This document shows positions 30,847 to 39,473 of a stretch of DNA of 64,000 nt, one piece after another. How positions within the stretch are numbered: the first letter of the stretch is position 1; each line of letters opens with the position of its first letter. The position numbers were made by a program, and so were the translations under genes. The DNA is from JAJPHF01 sp035293805 (GTDB lineage: Bacteria; Chloroflexota; UBA6077; JAJPHF01). The notes under the pieces were generated by a model. It searched no databases and had not been told where the DNA came from. It was given only the letters and a program-made list of their open reading frames with translations. The DNA lies in the NCBI GenBank assembly GCA_035293805.1, contig DATGMD010000051.1, positions 124,001-188,000 of the forward strand, given 5' to 3'.

Positions 30847-31848
30847 CTACCGCCCGCCCGCCACGGCGCCCGCCCCGCTCACCAGCCCCGCCAGGCGCTC
30901 GGCGATGATCCGCTCGCCCTCCGCGCTGATGCGGCGCACGATGTCGCCCGCCGGCTCGATGCGGTCGATCAGCCCCGCGATCTGCCCGGTGCCCACACTG
31001 CCCCACTCGCGGTCGCCCGCCTCGCGCGCGCGGGCCAGCGCCGCCGCCTCCTCGGCGCGGTGCTGCCGCAGCGCCGGCTCGCGCCCCAGCCACTTCTCGA
31101 TCAAGCGGTTGCGCACCACCCGGTTCGTGGCGCCCGGCCATTCCCGCGCCTGGATGATGTCCGGGATGTCCGTCAGAATCGTGTCCGTGCCGTCGCTGTC
31201 GACAATCGCCTGCTTGTAGTTCGGGTGGATCGGCGCCTCGGGCGTCGCCAGGAAGCGCGTGCCGAGCAGCACGCCGTCGGCGCCGAACGCCAGCGCCGCC
31301 GCCAGCCCCGCCCCATTGGCCACCCCGCCCGCCGCCAGGATCGGCCGGTCGGGCACCGCGCGCACCACCTGCGGGATCAGCACCATCGACGCCATCTGCC
31401 CGACGTGGCCGCCCCCCTCCGTGCCCTGTGCCACGATCACGTCGGCGCCCGCCGCCGCCACGCGCACCGCCTCCGCCGCCGTCGAGACCATGTGGACCAC
31501 CAGCGCGCCGATCTCGTGGGCGCGGGCGAAGTGCGCGCTCAGGTCCTGGTCGAGCCGCGGCCAGGCGAACGACATCACCTTCGGCCGCAGCGCCAGGCCG
31601 ATCGCCACGTGCTCGTCGTCGCAGAACGCCAGCAGGTAGTTCAGCCCGAACGGACGGTCGGTGGCCGCGCGGATCGCCGCGACCTCGGCGCGCAGCTTCT
31701 CCGGCGAGATGTGGCTCGCGCTCAGGATCCCCAGGCCGCCGGCCGCCGACACCGCGCTCACCAGCGGCGCCGACGTGCCGGTGCCCATCCCCCCGAGCAC
31801 GACCGGGTGCTCGACGCCCGCCAGCCGCGTAAACCGTGTCGTCAACAT
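30847..31848 (-). CDS. Nitronate monooxygenase (2-nitropropane dioxygenase family)
   Basis: A 333-residue FMN TIM-barrel enzyme. It starts MLTTRFTRLAGVEHPVVLGGMG and shows the FMN/phosphate motifs: GGLGILSASHISPEKL, IVAQGTEGGGHVGQ, PILAAGGVANGAGLAAALAFGADGVLLGTRFLATPE. The catalytic histidine is in GGGHVGQ. These enzymes oxidise nitronates (or propionate 3-nitronate) or serve as enoyl-ACP reductase-like FabK relatives. The start at 31848 follows GAGGAGACTCCCC. It is divergent from an enoyl-CoA hydratase. Confidence 0.88.
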   Translation of the reverse strand: MLTTRFTRLAGVEHPVVLGGMGTGTSAPLVSAVSAAGGLGILSASHISPEKLRAEVAAIRAATDRPFGLNYLLAFCDDEHVAIGLALRPKVMSFAWPRLDQDLSAHFARAHEIGALVVHMVSTAAEAVRVAAAGADVIVAQGTEGGGHVGQMASMVLIPQVVRAVPDRPILAAGGVANGAGLAAALAFGADGVLLGTRFLATPEAPIHPNYKQAIVDSDGTDTILTDIPDIIQAREWPGATNRVVRNRLIEKWLGREPALRQHRAEEAAALARAREAGDREWGSVGTGQIAGLIDRIEPAGDIVRRISAEGERIIAERLAGLVSGAGAVAGGR

Positions 31849-32058
31849 GGGGAGTCTCCTCGTACCGCGGTCGCCGCCCGTGGGCGGTGTCGGCCCAGTG
31901 TACACCCGCCCGCCGTCGCGCGTCGCGGCCCGCCCCGCCGCCCGCCTGGCTGACGCGCGCGGCCTGCTCGCGCTATCCTGAGGCGGGCTATGGCGCCGTC
32001 CGTCAGCACACACCGCCGCCCGCGCCCCGGCTGCCCGGCGCGGCGCGAGGAGGTTCCG

Positions 32059-32856
32059 ATGAGCAACCCCGCCGCTTCCAGCGGCGTCGTCGTGGAGCGC
32101 GACGGCGCTGTGCTCACCCTGCGCCTCGACCGCCCCGCCAAGCGCAACGCCCTCGACACCGCCATGCTCGGCGCCTTGGAGCAAGCGCTGCGCGCCGCCG
32201 CCACGGACCGCGCCGTGCGCGCGGTGATCATCACGGGCGGCGACCGGGCGTTTGCCGCCGGCGTGGATATCGGCGAGTTCGCCACTTCCCACGCCGGCGT
32301 GGCCAACGCCTACGCCGCCGCGCTCGCGCGCGCCCGCTGCTGGGAGGCCCTGGCCCGCCTGCCCCAGCCGACCATCGCCGCCGTGGCCGGCTACTGCCTC
32401 GGCGGCGGCTGCGAGCTGGCGCTGGCCTGCGACCTGCGCCTGGCGGCCGAGTCGGCGGTCTTCGGCCAGCCCGAGATCAAGCTCGGCCTGATTCCCGGCG
32501 CCGGCGGCACGCAGCGCCTGCCGCGCCTCATCGGCGCTGCCCGGGCCAAGGAGGTCATCTTCTTCGGCGACTCTATCGACGCCCAGGAGGCCTACCGCCT
32601 CGGCCTGGTGAACCGCGTCGTGCCCGCCGAGCGCCTCCTGGACGAGGCGCGGGCCTGGGCGCGCCGGCTCGCCGTGCAGCCGCCCCTCGCCCTCGCGATG
32701 GCCAAGCGCGCCGTCGATCTCGGCGCCGACCTGTCGCTGCAAGCCGCCCTCGAGCTAGAGCAGCAGAGCTTCGTCGCTCTCTTCGGCACCGCCGACGAGC
32801 AAGAGGGCGTCGCCGCCTTCCTGCAGAAGCGCCCGCCCCACTTCGAGGGGCGCTAG
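32059..32856 (+). CDS. Enoyl-CoA hydratase/isomerase
   Basis: A 265-residue crotonase-family protein with both acidic catalytic residues in place: GGGCELALACDLR (first Glu) and FGQPEIKLGLIPGAGGTQRL (second Glu). The oxyanion-hole segments AFAAGVDIGEF and CLGGGCE also match, so it is probably an active hydratase of short-chain enoyl-CoA. The ATG at 32059 has GAGGAGG. The tail ends FLQKRPPHFEGR, as usual. It is the best-preserved of the four hydratases in the window. Confidence 0.92.
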   Translation: MSNPAASSGVVVERDGAVLTLRLDRPAKRNALDTAMLGALEQALRAAATDRAVRAVIITGGDRAFAAGVDIGEFATSHAGVANAYAAALARARCWEALARLPQPTIAAVAGYCLGGGCELALACDLRLAAESAVFGQPEIKLGLIPGAGGTQRLPRLIGAARAKEVIFFGDSIDAQEAYRLGLVNRVVPAERLLDEARAWARRLAVQPPLALAMAKRAVDLGADLSLQAALELEQQSFVALFGTADEQEGVAAFLQKRPPHFEGR

Positions 32857-32861
32857 CGCCC

Positions 32862-33380
32862 TCACCCCGCCAGGTGCGTGGCGAGCCCGATCGCCGCCGC
32901 GCCGCCGACGATCCACACCACGTCCACGCGCGTGAACGACAGCAGCGTGAACGCGGCCACCGCGATCGCCAGGTCGAGCGGGCCGTGGATCGTCGCGACC
33001 AGGATCGTCCAGCCGAGCGTCAGGATGAGCCCCAGCGTCGCCGCCTGGATGCCCCGCAGCGCGGCCTTCGTGGCCGGGCGGTGGGCAATGTACTTGTGCA
33101 GCCACAAGAGCAGCAGCACCGTCAGTGCGACGCAGCACAGCGACAGCGCCGCCACCAGCGCGCCCGGCACGCCCGCCACGAAGTAGGCGATCGGGATGAC
33201 GAACAGCCCGTTTGGCCCGGGCGTGATCAGCCCGATGGCCAGCGCCGACGCGAAGTCGGCGTCTTGCAGGATGCCCCGGTGCGCCACCAGCTCGTCGCGC
33301 AGCAGCGGCAGCGGCGCCGACCCGCCGAAGGTAATCAGCGACACCTTCAGCCAGGTCAGGAACAGGCTAATGAGGTCCAT
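32862..33380 (-). CDS. Chromate transporter ChrA, short-chain (second) subunit
   Basis: A 172-residue membrane protein of the CHR family. Motifs WLKVSLITFGGSAPLPLL and SALAIGLITPGPNG are the family signature near the N-terminus, with about five membrane segments. In this short-chain type, two half-size proteins form the transporter. The start is 14 nt inside the end of the upstream half (33367-33963), so translation is coupled. Chromate efflux is the known role of CHR proteins; a native sulfate- or organic-anion role is possible. Confidence 0.87.
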   Translation of the reverse strand: MDLISLFLTWLKVSLITFGGSAPLPLLRDELVAHRGILQDADFASALAIGLITPGPNGLFVIPIAYFVAGVPGALVAALSLCCVALTVLLLLWLHKYIAHRPATKAALRGIQAATLGLILTLGWTILVATIHGPLDLAIAVAAFTLLSFTRVDVVWIVGGAAAIGLATHLAG

Positions 33381-33963
33381 CGGCCTCTCCGAAGCGGCGG
33401 AACAGCACGATGGCCAGCGCCCCCGCCCCCAGCACGGCGACGACCGACGACACGTGGAAGAACGCCATCAGCACGAAGCTGCCCAGCGCCAGCGCGATCA
33501 CCATCGCCCCCGCCGCCCGCGACTGGCCCACCACCTCCGCCCGCCCGAAGCGATACGCCACGGCGAACGCCAGCCCGGCCGTCGCCGGCAGCACCCCGGC
33601 GATCATGCCCGCGCCGAGCGGGTTGTCCCGCAGTACCAGGAAGAACGCCGTGAACAGGATCGTCACGGCTGTCGCCGGCACCATCATGCCGAGCAGACAC
33701 GCCAGCCCCCCGACCAGCCCCCGCAGCCGGTGGCCAATCAGCACCGCCTGAGCGATCAGGTGGACGCCCGGCCACATCTGGCTCAGCGCCATCGTCAGCA
33801 GGAACTCGCGGTTGTCGAGCCACCCGCGGCGGTCCACCACCTCCTGCTGCATCAGCACCATCGTCGTCGAGCCGCCGCCGAACGACAGCAGCCCCACCTT
33901 GCCGAAGGCCAGGAACAGCGTGGCCAGGCCGGGCGCGCGCGTGGCGGTAGCCGGAGCCTCCAT
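33367..33963 (-). CDS. Chromate transporter ChrA, short-chain (first) subunit
   Basis: A 198-residue CHR-family membrane protein, the partner of 32862-33380. FLAFGKVGLLSFGGGSTTMVLMQQEVV and LLTMALSQMWPGVHLIAQAV correspond to the CHR motifs of the first half; about five hydrophobic segments follow. I chose the ATG at 33963; an in-frame ATG lies 19 codons upstream. The two halves overlap by 14 nt. They are separated from galE by a GC-rich repeat region. Confidence 0.87.
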   Translation of the reverse strand: MEAPATATRAPGLATLFLAFGKVGLLSFGGGSTTMVLMQQEVVDRRGWLDNREFLLTMALSQMWPGVHLIAQAVLIGHRLRGLVGGLACLLGMMVPATAVTILFTAFFLVLRDNPLGAGMIAGVLPATAGLAFAVAYRFGRAEVVGQSRAAGAMVIALALGSFVLMAFFHVSSVVAVLGAGALAIVLFRRFGEADGPH

Positions 33964-34318
33964 GAGCGGACCTTTCGCGAGGGATCGCATGGCGAGGCGC
34001 CGGGTCGCCGTTGCCGGCACTCGCGTTCAGCGCGATGGGCGGACCGCTCGCGAGCAATCGTGGCACGGGAGCAGGCGGCGCCAGGCGCGGCGCGGGGTGG
34101 TGCGGCCGACACCCGCTACTATGGCGCCGCGCCCCGCGCCCTGTCAACCGCGCGCACAGCCCGTACCCTTCCCTATAAGGGCGGGCGTGCTCATCCCGTG
34201 GCTGTCCACCGCCAGCGGCGTGGCCCCCTTCCCCATAAGGGGCGGGGACTCTCGGCTCCGCCGCTCCCGGCTCCCCCCTTTCCCCTATGGGGGAGAGGGG
34301 GGCAGGGGGGGAGAGGGG
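33964..34318. repeat. Intergenic region with CCCCTT...AAGGGG and G-rich repeats
   Basis: Repeated CCCTTCCCTATAAGGGCGGGCG and CCCTTCCCCATAAGGGGCGGGG units near 34167-34255, and a CCGCTCCCGGCTCCCCCCTTTCCCC/GGGGGAGAGGGGGG stretch ending at the galE stop. The last part resembles the hairpin at 9195-9230. No gene is seen. Confidence 0.6.
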
Positions 34319-35299
34319 TCACTCCCCATACCCGCGCGGGTGCGCCTGCATCCACGCCCAGGCCGACGCGACGATCTCCCGCAGGTCCTGCAGCCGCGGC
34401 TCCCAGCCCAGCTCTGCGCGGATCTTCGCCGAGCTAGCGATCAGCACCGCCGGGTCGCCCGCCCGCCGCGGCCCCAGCCGCACCGGAATCGTCCGCCCCG
34501 TCACCGCGCGCGCCGTGTCGATCACCTCGCGCACCGTGTAGCCCTCGCCCCCGCAGCCCAGGTTGTAGATGGCGCTCCGCGCGTCCAGGATGCCGAGCGC
34601 CAGCACGTGCGCGCGCGCCAGGTCCACCACGTGGATGTAGTCGCGCACGCAGGTGCCGTCGCGCGTCGGGTAGTCGTCGCCGAAGACCGTCACCGCCGGC
34701 AGCCGCCCGGCCGCCGCTTGCAGCACCAGCGGGATCAGGTGCGTCTCGGGGCTGTGGACCTCCCCGTTCCGCGCCGTCGCGCCCGCCGCGTTGAAGTAGC
34801 GCAGGCTGGCATAGCGCAGCCCGTAGGCGCCCTCGTACCAGTCGAGCGCCCGCTCGAAGGCCAGCTTCGTGTCGCCGTAAGGGTTCGTCGGCGCGGTCGG
34901 GTCGCTCTCCTCGATCGGCTGCTTCGCCGGCTCGCCGTACACCGCTGCCGTCGACGAGAACACCAGCCGCGGCACGCCGCACGCCCGCATCGCGTCCAGC
35001 AGCGCCAGCCCCGCCACGACGTTGTTGCGGTAATACTTCGCCGGGTCCTGCACCGACTCGCCCACGAGCGAGTCGGCCGCCATGTGGACGACCGCCTCGA
35101 CGCCGTGCGCCCGCAGCGCGCCCCGCAGCGCGTCCCCGTCCAGCAGGTCGCCCTGCACGAACGCTGCCTCCGGCACGACCGCGTCGCGGTGCCCCTTGTA
35201 CAGGCTGTCGTACACGACCACGGCATGCCCGTCGCGCAGCAGCTCCTCCACCACCACGCTGCCGATGTACCCCGCCCCGCCCGTCACCAACACCCGCAC
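34319..35299 (-). CDS. galE: UDP-glucose 4-epimerase
   Basis: A 326-residue extended short-chain dehydrogenase. The NAD+ motif GGAGYIGS is at residues 7-14; the catalytic pair appears as SSTAAVYG and YGDTK (YxxxK); the tail shows NLGCGGEGYTVREVI and the SSAKIRAELGWEP segment. The family interconverts UDP-glucose and UDP-galactose. The GTG start at 35299 has GAGGGTAGC. The stop is directly followed by a GC-rich repeat region. Confidence 0.93.
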   Translation of the reverse strand: MRVLVTGGAGYIGSVVVEELLRDGHAVVVYDSLYKGHRDAVVPEAAFVQGDLLDGDALRGALRAHGVEAVVHMAADSLVGESVQDPAKYYRNNVVAGLALLDAMRACGVPRLVFSSTAAVYGEPAKQPIEESDPTAPTNPYGDTKLAFERALDWYEGAYGLRYASLRYFNAAGATARNGEVHSPETHLIPLVLQAAAGRLPAVTVFGDDYPTRDGTCVRDYIHVVDLARAHVLALGILDARSAIYNLGCGGEGYTVREVIDTARAVTGRTIPVRLGPRRAGDPAVLIASSAKIRAELGWEPRLQDLREIVASAWAWMQAHPRGYGE

Positions 35300-35411
35300 G
35301 CTACCCTCGCCCTCGCCTTAATTTCTCCGCTACACGCTCTGCCGAGGTACTATGATGGTACTCGAATGAGGAACCGTTGCTCGGCAAGCACTGCCGGCTC
35401 GCTCGGGGAAG

Positions 35412-36122
35412 ATGATGCCAACGCTCTATACGTACTGTATACGGTATGATAATGGCGCCGCGCCCAATCCTTACTGGGGCATCTGTACGCTTGTCATCTG
35501 TAAGCCACAAATACGAAGGGCGGCTCAGGTCGGCGACTGGATCGTTGGCACCGGCTCTCGCTCATCCCCGTTGGGGGATATTAGCGGTCAGGTGGTGTAC
35601 GCTATGAAGGTTACCAAGAAGATGACGATGGCCGAGTACGACTCGTTTACTATTGACCAATTGCCCCAGAAGATACCCGACTGGGGTGGCTCGGACTATC
35701 GCCGGCGGATCGGGGACTCGATCTATGACTTCTCTGTCGATCCACCGGCCCAGCGCCGGGGCATACACACCGAGGACCGTCGGGAGCGCGATCTTGGCGG
35801 CCACTTTGCGCTCCTGTCGGATCACTACGTCTATTTCGGCGATCAACCGAAGCGCTTGCCTGAACACCTGCTGCCAATCGTCCGACATGGCCAGGGTCAT
35901 CGCTCGCGTGCCAATGATCCTTACCTCGACGATTTCGTCGACTGGATAGCCGGACTCGGCTGCCCGTCGAACATGCTCGACGGGCAGCCGCAACAACTGC
36001 ATCGTCCATCATTCGCCCGATGGTGCGGTATCGATGGTCGGGGTAATCGACGTTCGACCTGCGAGCCTGCCGTAATCGCACGCGTCGGCAAATGCCTAAC
36101 CGCAGAAAGGGCCCAGTGCTGA
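35412..36122 (+). CDS. Nmad2-family (nucleotide modification associated domain 2) protein
   Basis: A 236-residue protein matching the Nmad2 family: YTYCIRYDNGAAPNPYWGICTLVICKPQIR, QVGDWIVGTGS, GQVVYAMKVTKKMTMAEYD and HFALLSDHYVYFGDQP. The family is associated by comparative genomics with DNA base modification and phage or defence loci; no reaction is proven. It stands alone with no kinase, methylase or phage gene beside it. Base composition is clearly lower in GC than the neighbours, suggesting recent transfer. ATG 35412 and 35415 are both possible starts. The C-terminus after about residue 180 looks less conserved. Confidence 0.75.
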   Translation: MMPTLYTYCIRYDNGAAPNPYWGICTLVICKPQIRRAAQVGDWIVGTGSRSSPLGDISGQVVYAMKVTKKMTMAEYDSFTIDQLPQKIPDWGGSDYRRRIGDSIYDFSVDPPAQRRGIHTEDRRERDLGGHFALLSDHYVYFGDQPKRLPEHLLPIVRHGQGHRSRANDPYLDDFVDWIAGLGCPSNMLDGQPQQLHRPSFARWCGIDGRGNRRSTCEPAVIARVGKCLTAERAQC

Positions 36123-36182
36123 CACCGCGGGGGTTCCGAGTGGCCGCGCGCCGCGCCGGGTGGAGACGCACGCCGCGGCGCC

Positions 36183-36638
36183 TTACTGCCCCCCAGCGCG
36201 CCGCGCCCGCGCGGCCGCCTTGGCGGCGTTGATGTCCGCCCACGGGATGCGCGGGCGGGGGAGGTGGCGGGCGGCGAGGTAGCGCCTCGCGTTGCGGCGC
36301 GCGGTGATGACGAAGCGCACCAGCCCCTTCACGCCCTCCACGCCGATGCCCGGCACGAGCTGCGTCGGCTGGAACATCCAGGCGTCGCCCTGCCGGACCA
36401 GACGGCCGCGCGCAAGGAAGCTGCGCTGGTTCCAGAGCACCTCGTCGTGCCGGTGGCAGAGCAGGCTCGCGGGGCCGGGCTGGAGCGGCGTCTCGGCCGC
36501 CAGCCGCACGCGCAGCGTCTGGCTGGCGGCGTCCGGGTCCGGCTGGCAGCGCACGCTGTACGGATACCCCGCGGCGTCCAGTCCCGTCAGCACCGCGCTA
36601 TCGTAGCGCCCTAGCTCGCGCACGAGCTTAACCCACAC
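36183..36638 (-). CDS. PNPOx-like split-barrel protein
   Basis: A 151-residue protein resembling pyridoxamine-5'-phosphate-oxidase-fold FMN/F420-binding proteins (LGRYDSAVLTGLDAAGYPYSVRCQPD; ARGRLVRQGDAWMFQPTQLVP). The N-terminal start is a GTG at 36638 inside GTGTGGGTTAAG; the same 24-nt sequence occurs around the stop of the upstream gene at 36665. The second of a tandem pair of related split-barrel genes. Cofactor and substrate are unknown. Confidence 0.7.
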   Translation of the reverse strand: MWVKLVRELGRYDSAVLTGLDAAGYPYSVRCQPDPDAASQTLRVRLAAETPLQPGPASLLCHRHDEVLWNQRSFLARGRLVRQGDAWMFQPTQLVPGIGVEGVKGLVRFVITARRNARRYLAARHLPRPRIPWADINAAKAAARARRAGGQ

Positions 36639-36690
36639 GGGATCCCTCGACCTCGCGCACGAGCTTAACCCACACCGGGCACCTCGACCT
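36618..36690. repeat. Direct repeat at the junction of two PNPOx-like genes
   Basis: CTCGCGCACGAGCTTAACCC-ACAC occurs at about 36616-36638 and again at about 36653-36676, with CTCGACCTCGCG following both times. The upstream gene stop and the downstream gene start each fall in one copy. Confidence 0.7.
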
Positions 36691-37195
36691 CGCGCGGTGC
36701 CGCCAGGAAGTCGCCCTCTGGCCACCAGCGGATGCGGCGCGGCGTGATGACGATGCCGAGCCGCATGTAGTACCAGTCGAACAGCCAGCGCATCACCCGG
36801 TTGCTGCTGTACATGCCGCTCGCGGGCTGGCGCTCGAAGACGAGCTGTAGCTTGTCCTCGAAGCCGCGCACCGACGTCAGCACCTCGTCGGGCGCCGTCG
36901 CGTCGCCCTGCACCAGCACCGCCGGCGGCCGGGCCAGGCCGCTCGCGGTCGGGTTCGAGAACAGCAGCGCGACGCGCGGGTTGCGGCGGATGTTGAACGC
37001 CTTCTGCGCCAGCGCGATGGAGGTCGAGAGCAGGAACCGCCCCGGCGCCGGCTCCCAGAACGCCAGCGTCGGCCAGGTGATCGGCGTGCCGTCGCGGGCC
37101 AGCGTCGAGAACTCGCAGGTGCGGAACTCGCGGAACACCGCGGCCACCTCGGGCGGCAGCGCGAGGTCGCTCGGCGCGGGCGATGCGGCGGACAC
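36665..37195 (-). CDS. PNPOx-like (F420/FMN) split-barrel protein
   Basis: A 176-residue member of the pyridoxamine 5'-phosphate oxidase-like superfamily: FREFRTCEFSTLARDGTPITWPTLAF, GRFLLSTSIALAQKAFNIRRNPRVALLFSNP and VLVQGDATAPDE are typical of this group, which reduces or binds small molecules with F420 or FMN. GTG start at 37195, after GGGGAGGCCGGT. Its stop (GTGCCCGGTGTGGGTTAA) lies in a duplicated segment, so the two-gene overlap appears to have been duplicated. Next upstream is a lipoprotein binding-protein gene, 15 nt away. Confidence 0.78.
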   Translation of the reverse strand: MSAASPAPSDLALPPEVAAVFREFRTCEFSTLARDGTPITWPTLAFWEPAPGRFLLSTSIALAQKAFNIRRNPRVALLFSNPTASGLARPPAVLVQGDATAPDEVLTSVRGFEDKLQLVFERQPASGMYSSNRVMRWLFDWYYMRLGIVITPRRIRWWPEGDFLAAPREVEVPGVG

Positions 37196-37210
37196 CGGCC
37201 TCCCCGCGCC

Positions 37211-38377
37211 CTAACGCCCGTACAGCCGCTCGACGAGCCCGCTCTGCACGATCTCGTCCACGAAGCGGTTGTCGTACATCGTGGTTGGGTCGACGTTGGC
37301 CGCCTCGGGCCGCGTGCGCGCCAGCTCTTCGAGCGCCGTCTGGAACTGCGCGCGGCTCACCCGCAGGTCGCGCTCGAAGACGCCCGAGTACACGTCGTAG
37401 GCGTCCTCGTTCGCGCGCGCGTCATCGCTCTTCAGCTTGTCGGCGAGCACCTTCACCGTGAACGCCCGGTCCGTCTTCACCCGATGGGTGCCCTCGACCA
37501 GCGCCCGCATAACCCGCCGGATCGCCTCGTCCTGCTCGGGCGTGCGCTGCTTGTGGACGTTCACCGAGATCGCCGGATACTCCAGCGCCGAGGTCCACAG
37601 GTTGCCTAGCTCGACCATGCCCAGGTCCTTCGCCGCCAGGTTGAACGGCGGCGCGATGATCCCCGCGTCGATCCCGTCCGAGCTGAGCGCGCCGACCATC
37701 TCGGGGTAGCCGCCGATCTGCCGCAGGCTCACGTCCGTGTCCGGGTCGAGGCCCCACTGCCGCAACAAGTAGCGCACCGCCGACTCGCTCAGCGCCCCGA
37801 AGCGAGTGATGCCCACCGCCTTGCCCTTGAGCAACGCCGGCTGCGTGATCGACGGTTGGGCGTACAGCGCCTGGACGATCTTGCCGAGCGACGTCCCCAC
37901 CGACGTGACGTCGCCGCCGTCCACGCCCACCGCGATAGCCGCCTCCGGCGCGCCCACGAACAGGTCGATCTCGTTGGCCAGAAACGCTGCCATCGCGGCC
38001 GGGTTCGTGGCCTGCAAGCTCATGTCCAGGTCGACGCCGTTCTCCGTGAAGTAGCCCGCCTCCTGCGCCACCCACACTGGCATGTACGAGCCGCTCGGCG
38101 TCGTGAGCCCCATTCGCACCTTGAGCGGTGGGCCGGGCGGCGTCGTGCTCGCGGCCGCCGGCGGCGGGGCGCCCGCCGCCGGTGCCGCCCCGCTGGCCTG
38201 CGCCGCCGCGGACGCATTGCCGCTGCTCCCCGCGGCCGCCGGCTGGCTCGCGGGCGCACGCGCCGGCGCGGCCGTCGGCGCGCAGGCGCCGGCGAGCAGC
38301 GCGAGCGCCGCCACCCCGGCCAGCAGCGCCGCGCGTCCTCGGCCGGACTCCCGCCCGATCCCGCTCGTGGGACTCAT
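37211..38377 (-). CDS. NMT1-like substrate-binding lipoprotein
   Basis: A 388-residue exported lipoprotein: signal peptide with lipobox LLAGAC, Ala/Pro-rich linker, then the NMT1/SsuA-type domain from VRMGLTTPSGSYMPVWVAQEAGYFTENGVDLDM onward (LVGAPEAAIAVGVDGGD, KGKAVGITRFGALSESAVRYLL). The ATG at 38377 is preceded by GAGGAGGGGGAGAGCC. It is separated from the upstream hydratase by a strong hairpin at 38497-38527 and followed by the PNPOx pair. No own permease or ATPase is present. Confidence 0.85.
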   Translation of the reverse strand: MSPTSGIGRESGRGRAALLAGVAALALLAGACAPTAAPARAPASQPAAAGSSGNASAAAQASGAAPAAGAPPPAAASTTPPGPPLKVRMGLTTPSGSYMPVWVAQEAGYFTENGVDLDMSLQATNPAAMAAFLANEIDLFVGAPEAAIAVGVDGGDVTSVGTSLGKIVQALYAQPSITQPALLKGKAVGITRFGALSESAVRYLLRQWGLDPDTDVSLRQIGGYPEMVGALSSDGIDAGIIAPPFNLAAKDLGMVELGNLWTSALEYPAISVNVHKQRTPEQDEAIRRVMRALVEGTHRVKTDRAFTVKVLADKLKSDDARANEDAYDVYSGVFERDLRVSRAQFQTALEELARTRPEAANVDPTTMYDNRFVDEIVQSGLVERLYGR

Positions 38378-38496
38378 CGTGGCTCTCCCCCTCCTCATGT
38401 TCTTGCCCGCGCGCCGTGCCCCCGTGCTGCCGCTCACTGTAACAGCCCGCGGCCCCACGCGCACGCCTGTACAGGCCCCGACGGCCGCGCCCGCGG

Positions 38497-38527
38497 CCCG
38501 GGCGCCGCCCGCCCCGTGGGCGGCGCC
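38497..38527 (-). terminator. Hairpin between hydratase and binding protein
   Basis: CGGGCGCCGCCC and GGGCGGCGCCCG form a perfect 12-bp stem around GCCCCGT, 25 nt after the stop of the minus-strand hydratase. No T-tract is seen. Confidence 0.55.
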
Positions 38528-38551
38528 CGCCGGCTGGTGCGCTCGGCGCCG

Positions 38552-39376
38552 CTACTGCTTGGGGCGGGCGCCGGTGGGGGTGCCGCTGAACGCCGGGCGC
38601 CGCTTCTGGGCAAACGCGGCCGAGCCCTCGTCGTAGTCCGGGCTCTGGCGGATGCGCTGGTAGTACACCTGCTCCATCTTCTCGGCCATGCTGAGCGGCA
38701 TGTCCAGCGAGTTGTAGATGTACTCCTTGGTCCCCTGCACCACGATCGGCCCGTTCGCGTTGATCGTCTCCGCCAGCTTGGTGGCCTCGTCCATCAGCTG
38801 CCCTTGCGGGTACACTCCCTGCACGATGCCGATGGTGTACGCCGTCTGCGCGTCGATGAACTGGCCCGTCAGACACAGCCAGAACGCCCACCCGAGCGGC
38901 ACCGTCCGCGGCAGGATGTACGCCTGCATGCCCGCCATGTGCGACCAGCGCACCTCGGACGCGCCGAACTTGGCGTTCTCCGAGCACAGGCGGATGTCGC
39001 AGCTCAGCGACAGGCCGAACCCGCCGCCCGCGGCGTACCCGTTCACCGCCGCGATGATCGGTTTGTACAGCCCGATGTGGCGCAGGTAGGCGCCGTAGCG
39101 CGCCATCTGCCGGCCCTCGTAGGTGTCCAGCTCCGGGAAGTGGACCTCCCCCTTGGCCCGCGCCAGGTTCTCCTTCAGGTCGCCGCCGGCGCAGAACGAG
39201 TCGTTGCCCGCGCCCGTGAGAATGATCGTCCAGACGTCCTTGTCGTCGCGCGCGGCGTGCCACGCGTCGCGCAGCCCCAGGCGCACGTCGTGATCGACGC
39301 AGTTGCGCTTCTCGGGCTTGTTGATCGTGATGTACGCGATCCGGTTCCGCACCTCGTAGAGTACCGCGTCGGGCAT
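38552..39376 (-). CDS. Enoyl-CoA hydratase/isomerase-family protein
   Basis: A 274-residue crotonase-fold protein. The oxyanion motifs FCAGGDLKENL and AAGGGFGLSLSCDIR are present; in the second, the position of the first catalytic Glu is Gly (FGL instead of CEL), while SEVRWSHMAGMQ keeps the second acidic residue. It is therefore probably not a classical water-adding hydratase; a dienoyl-CoA isomerase, hydrolase or ring-cleaving crotonase is possible. It could extend the catabolic operon that ends at 39474 (97 nt upstream on this strand). Confidence 0.85.
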   Translation of the reverse strand: MPDAVLYEVRNRIAYITINKPEKRNCVDHDVRLGLRDAWHAARDDKDVWTIILTGAGNDSFCAGGDLKENLARAKGEVHFPELDTYEGRQMARYGAYLRHIGLYKPIIAAVNGYAAGGGFGLSLSCDIRLCSENAKFGASEVRWSHMAGMQAYILPRTVPLGWAFWLCLTGQFIDAQTAYTIGIVQGVYPQGQLMDEATKLAETINANGPIVVQGTKEYIYNSLDMPLSMAEKMEQVYYQRIRQSPDYDEGSAAFAQKRRPAFSGTPTGARPKQ

Positions 39377-39473
39377 GTCGTCTCTCCTCGCCGCAATCTT
39401 GGTCGCGTCGGGCCGCGCGCCCTAGCCGTCGTCACCTCGCGCGGCAGCCTTCTAAGCGCAACAGCAGCGGTGG

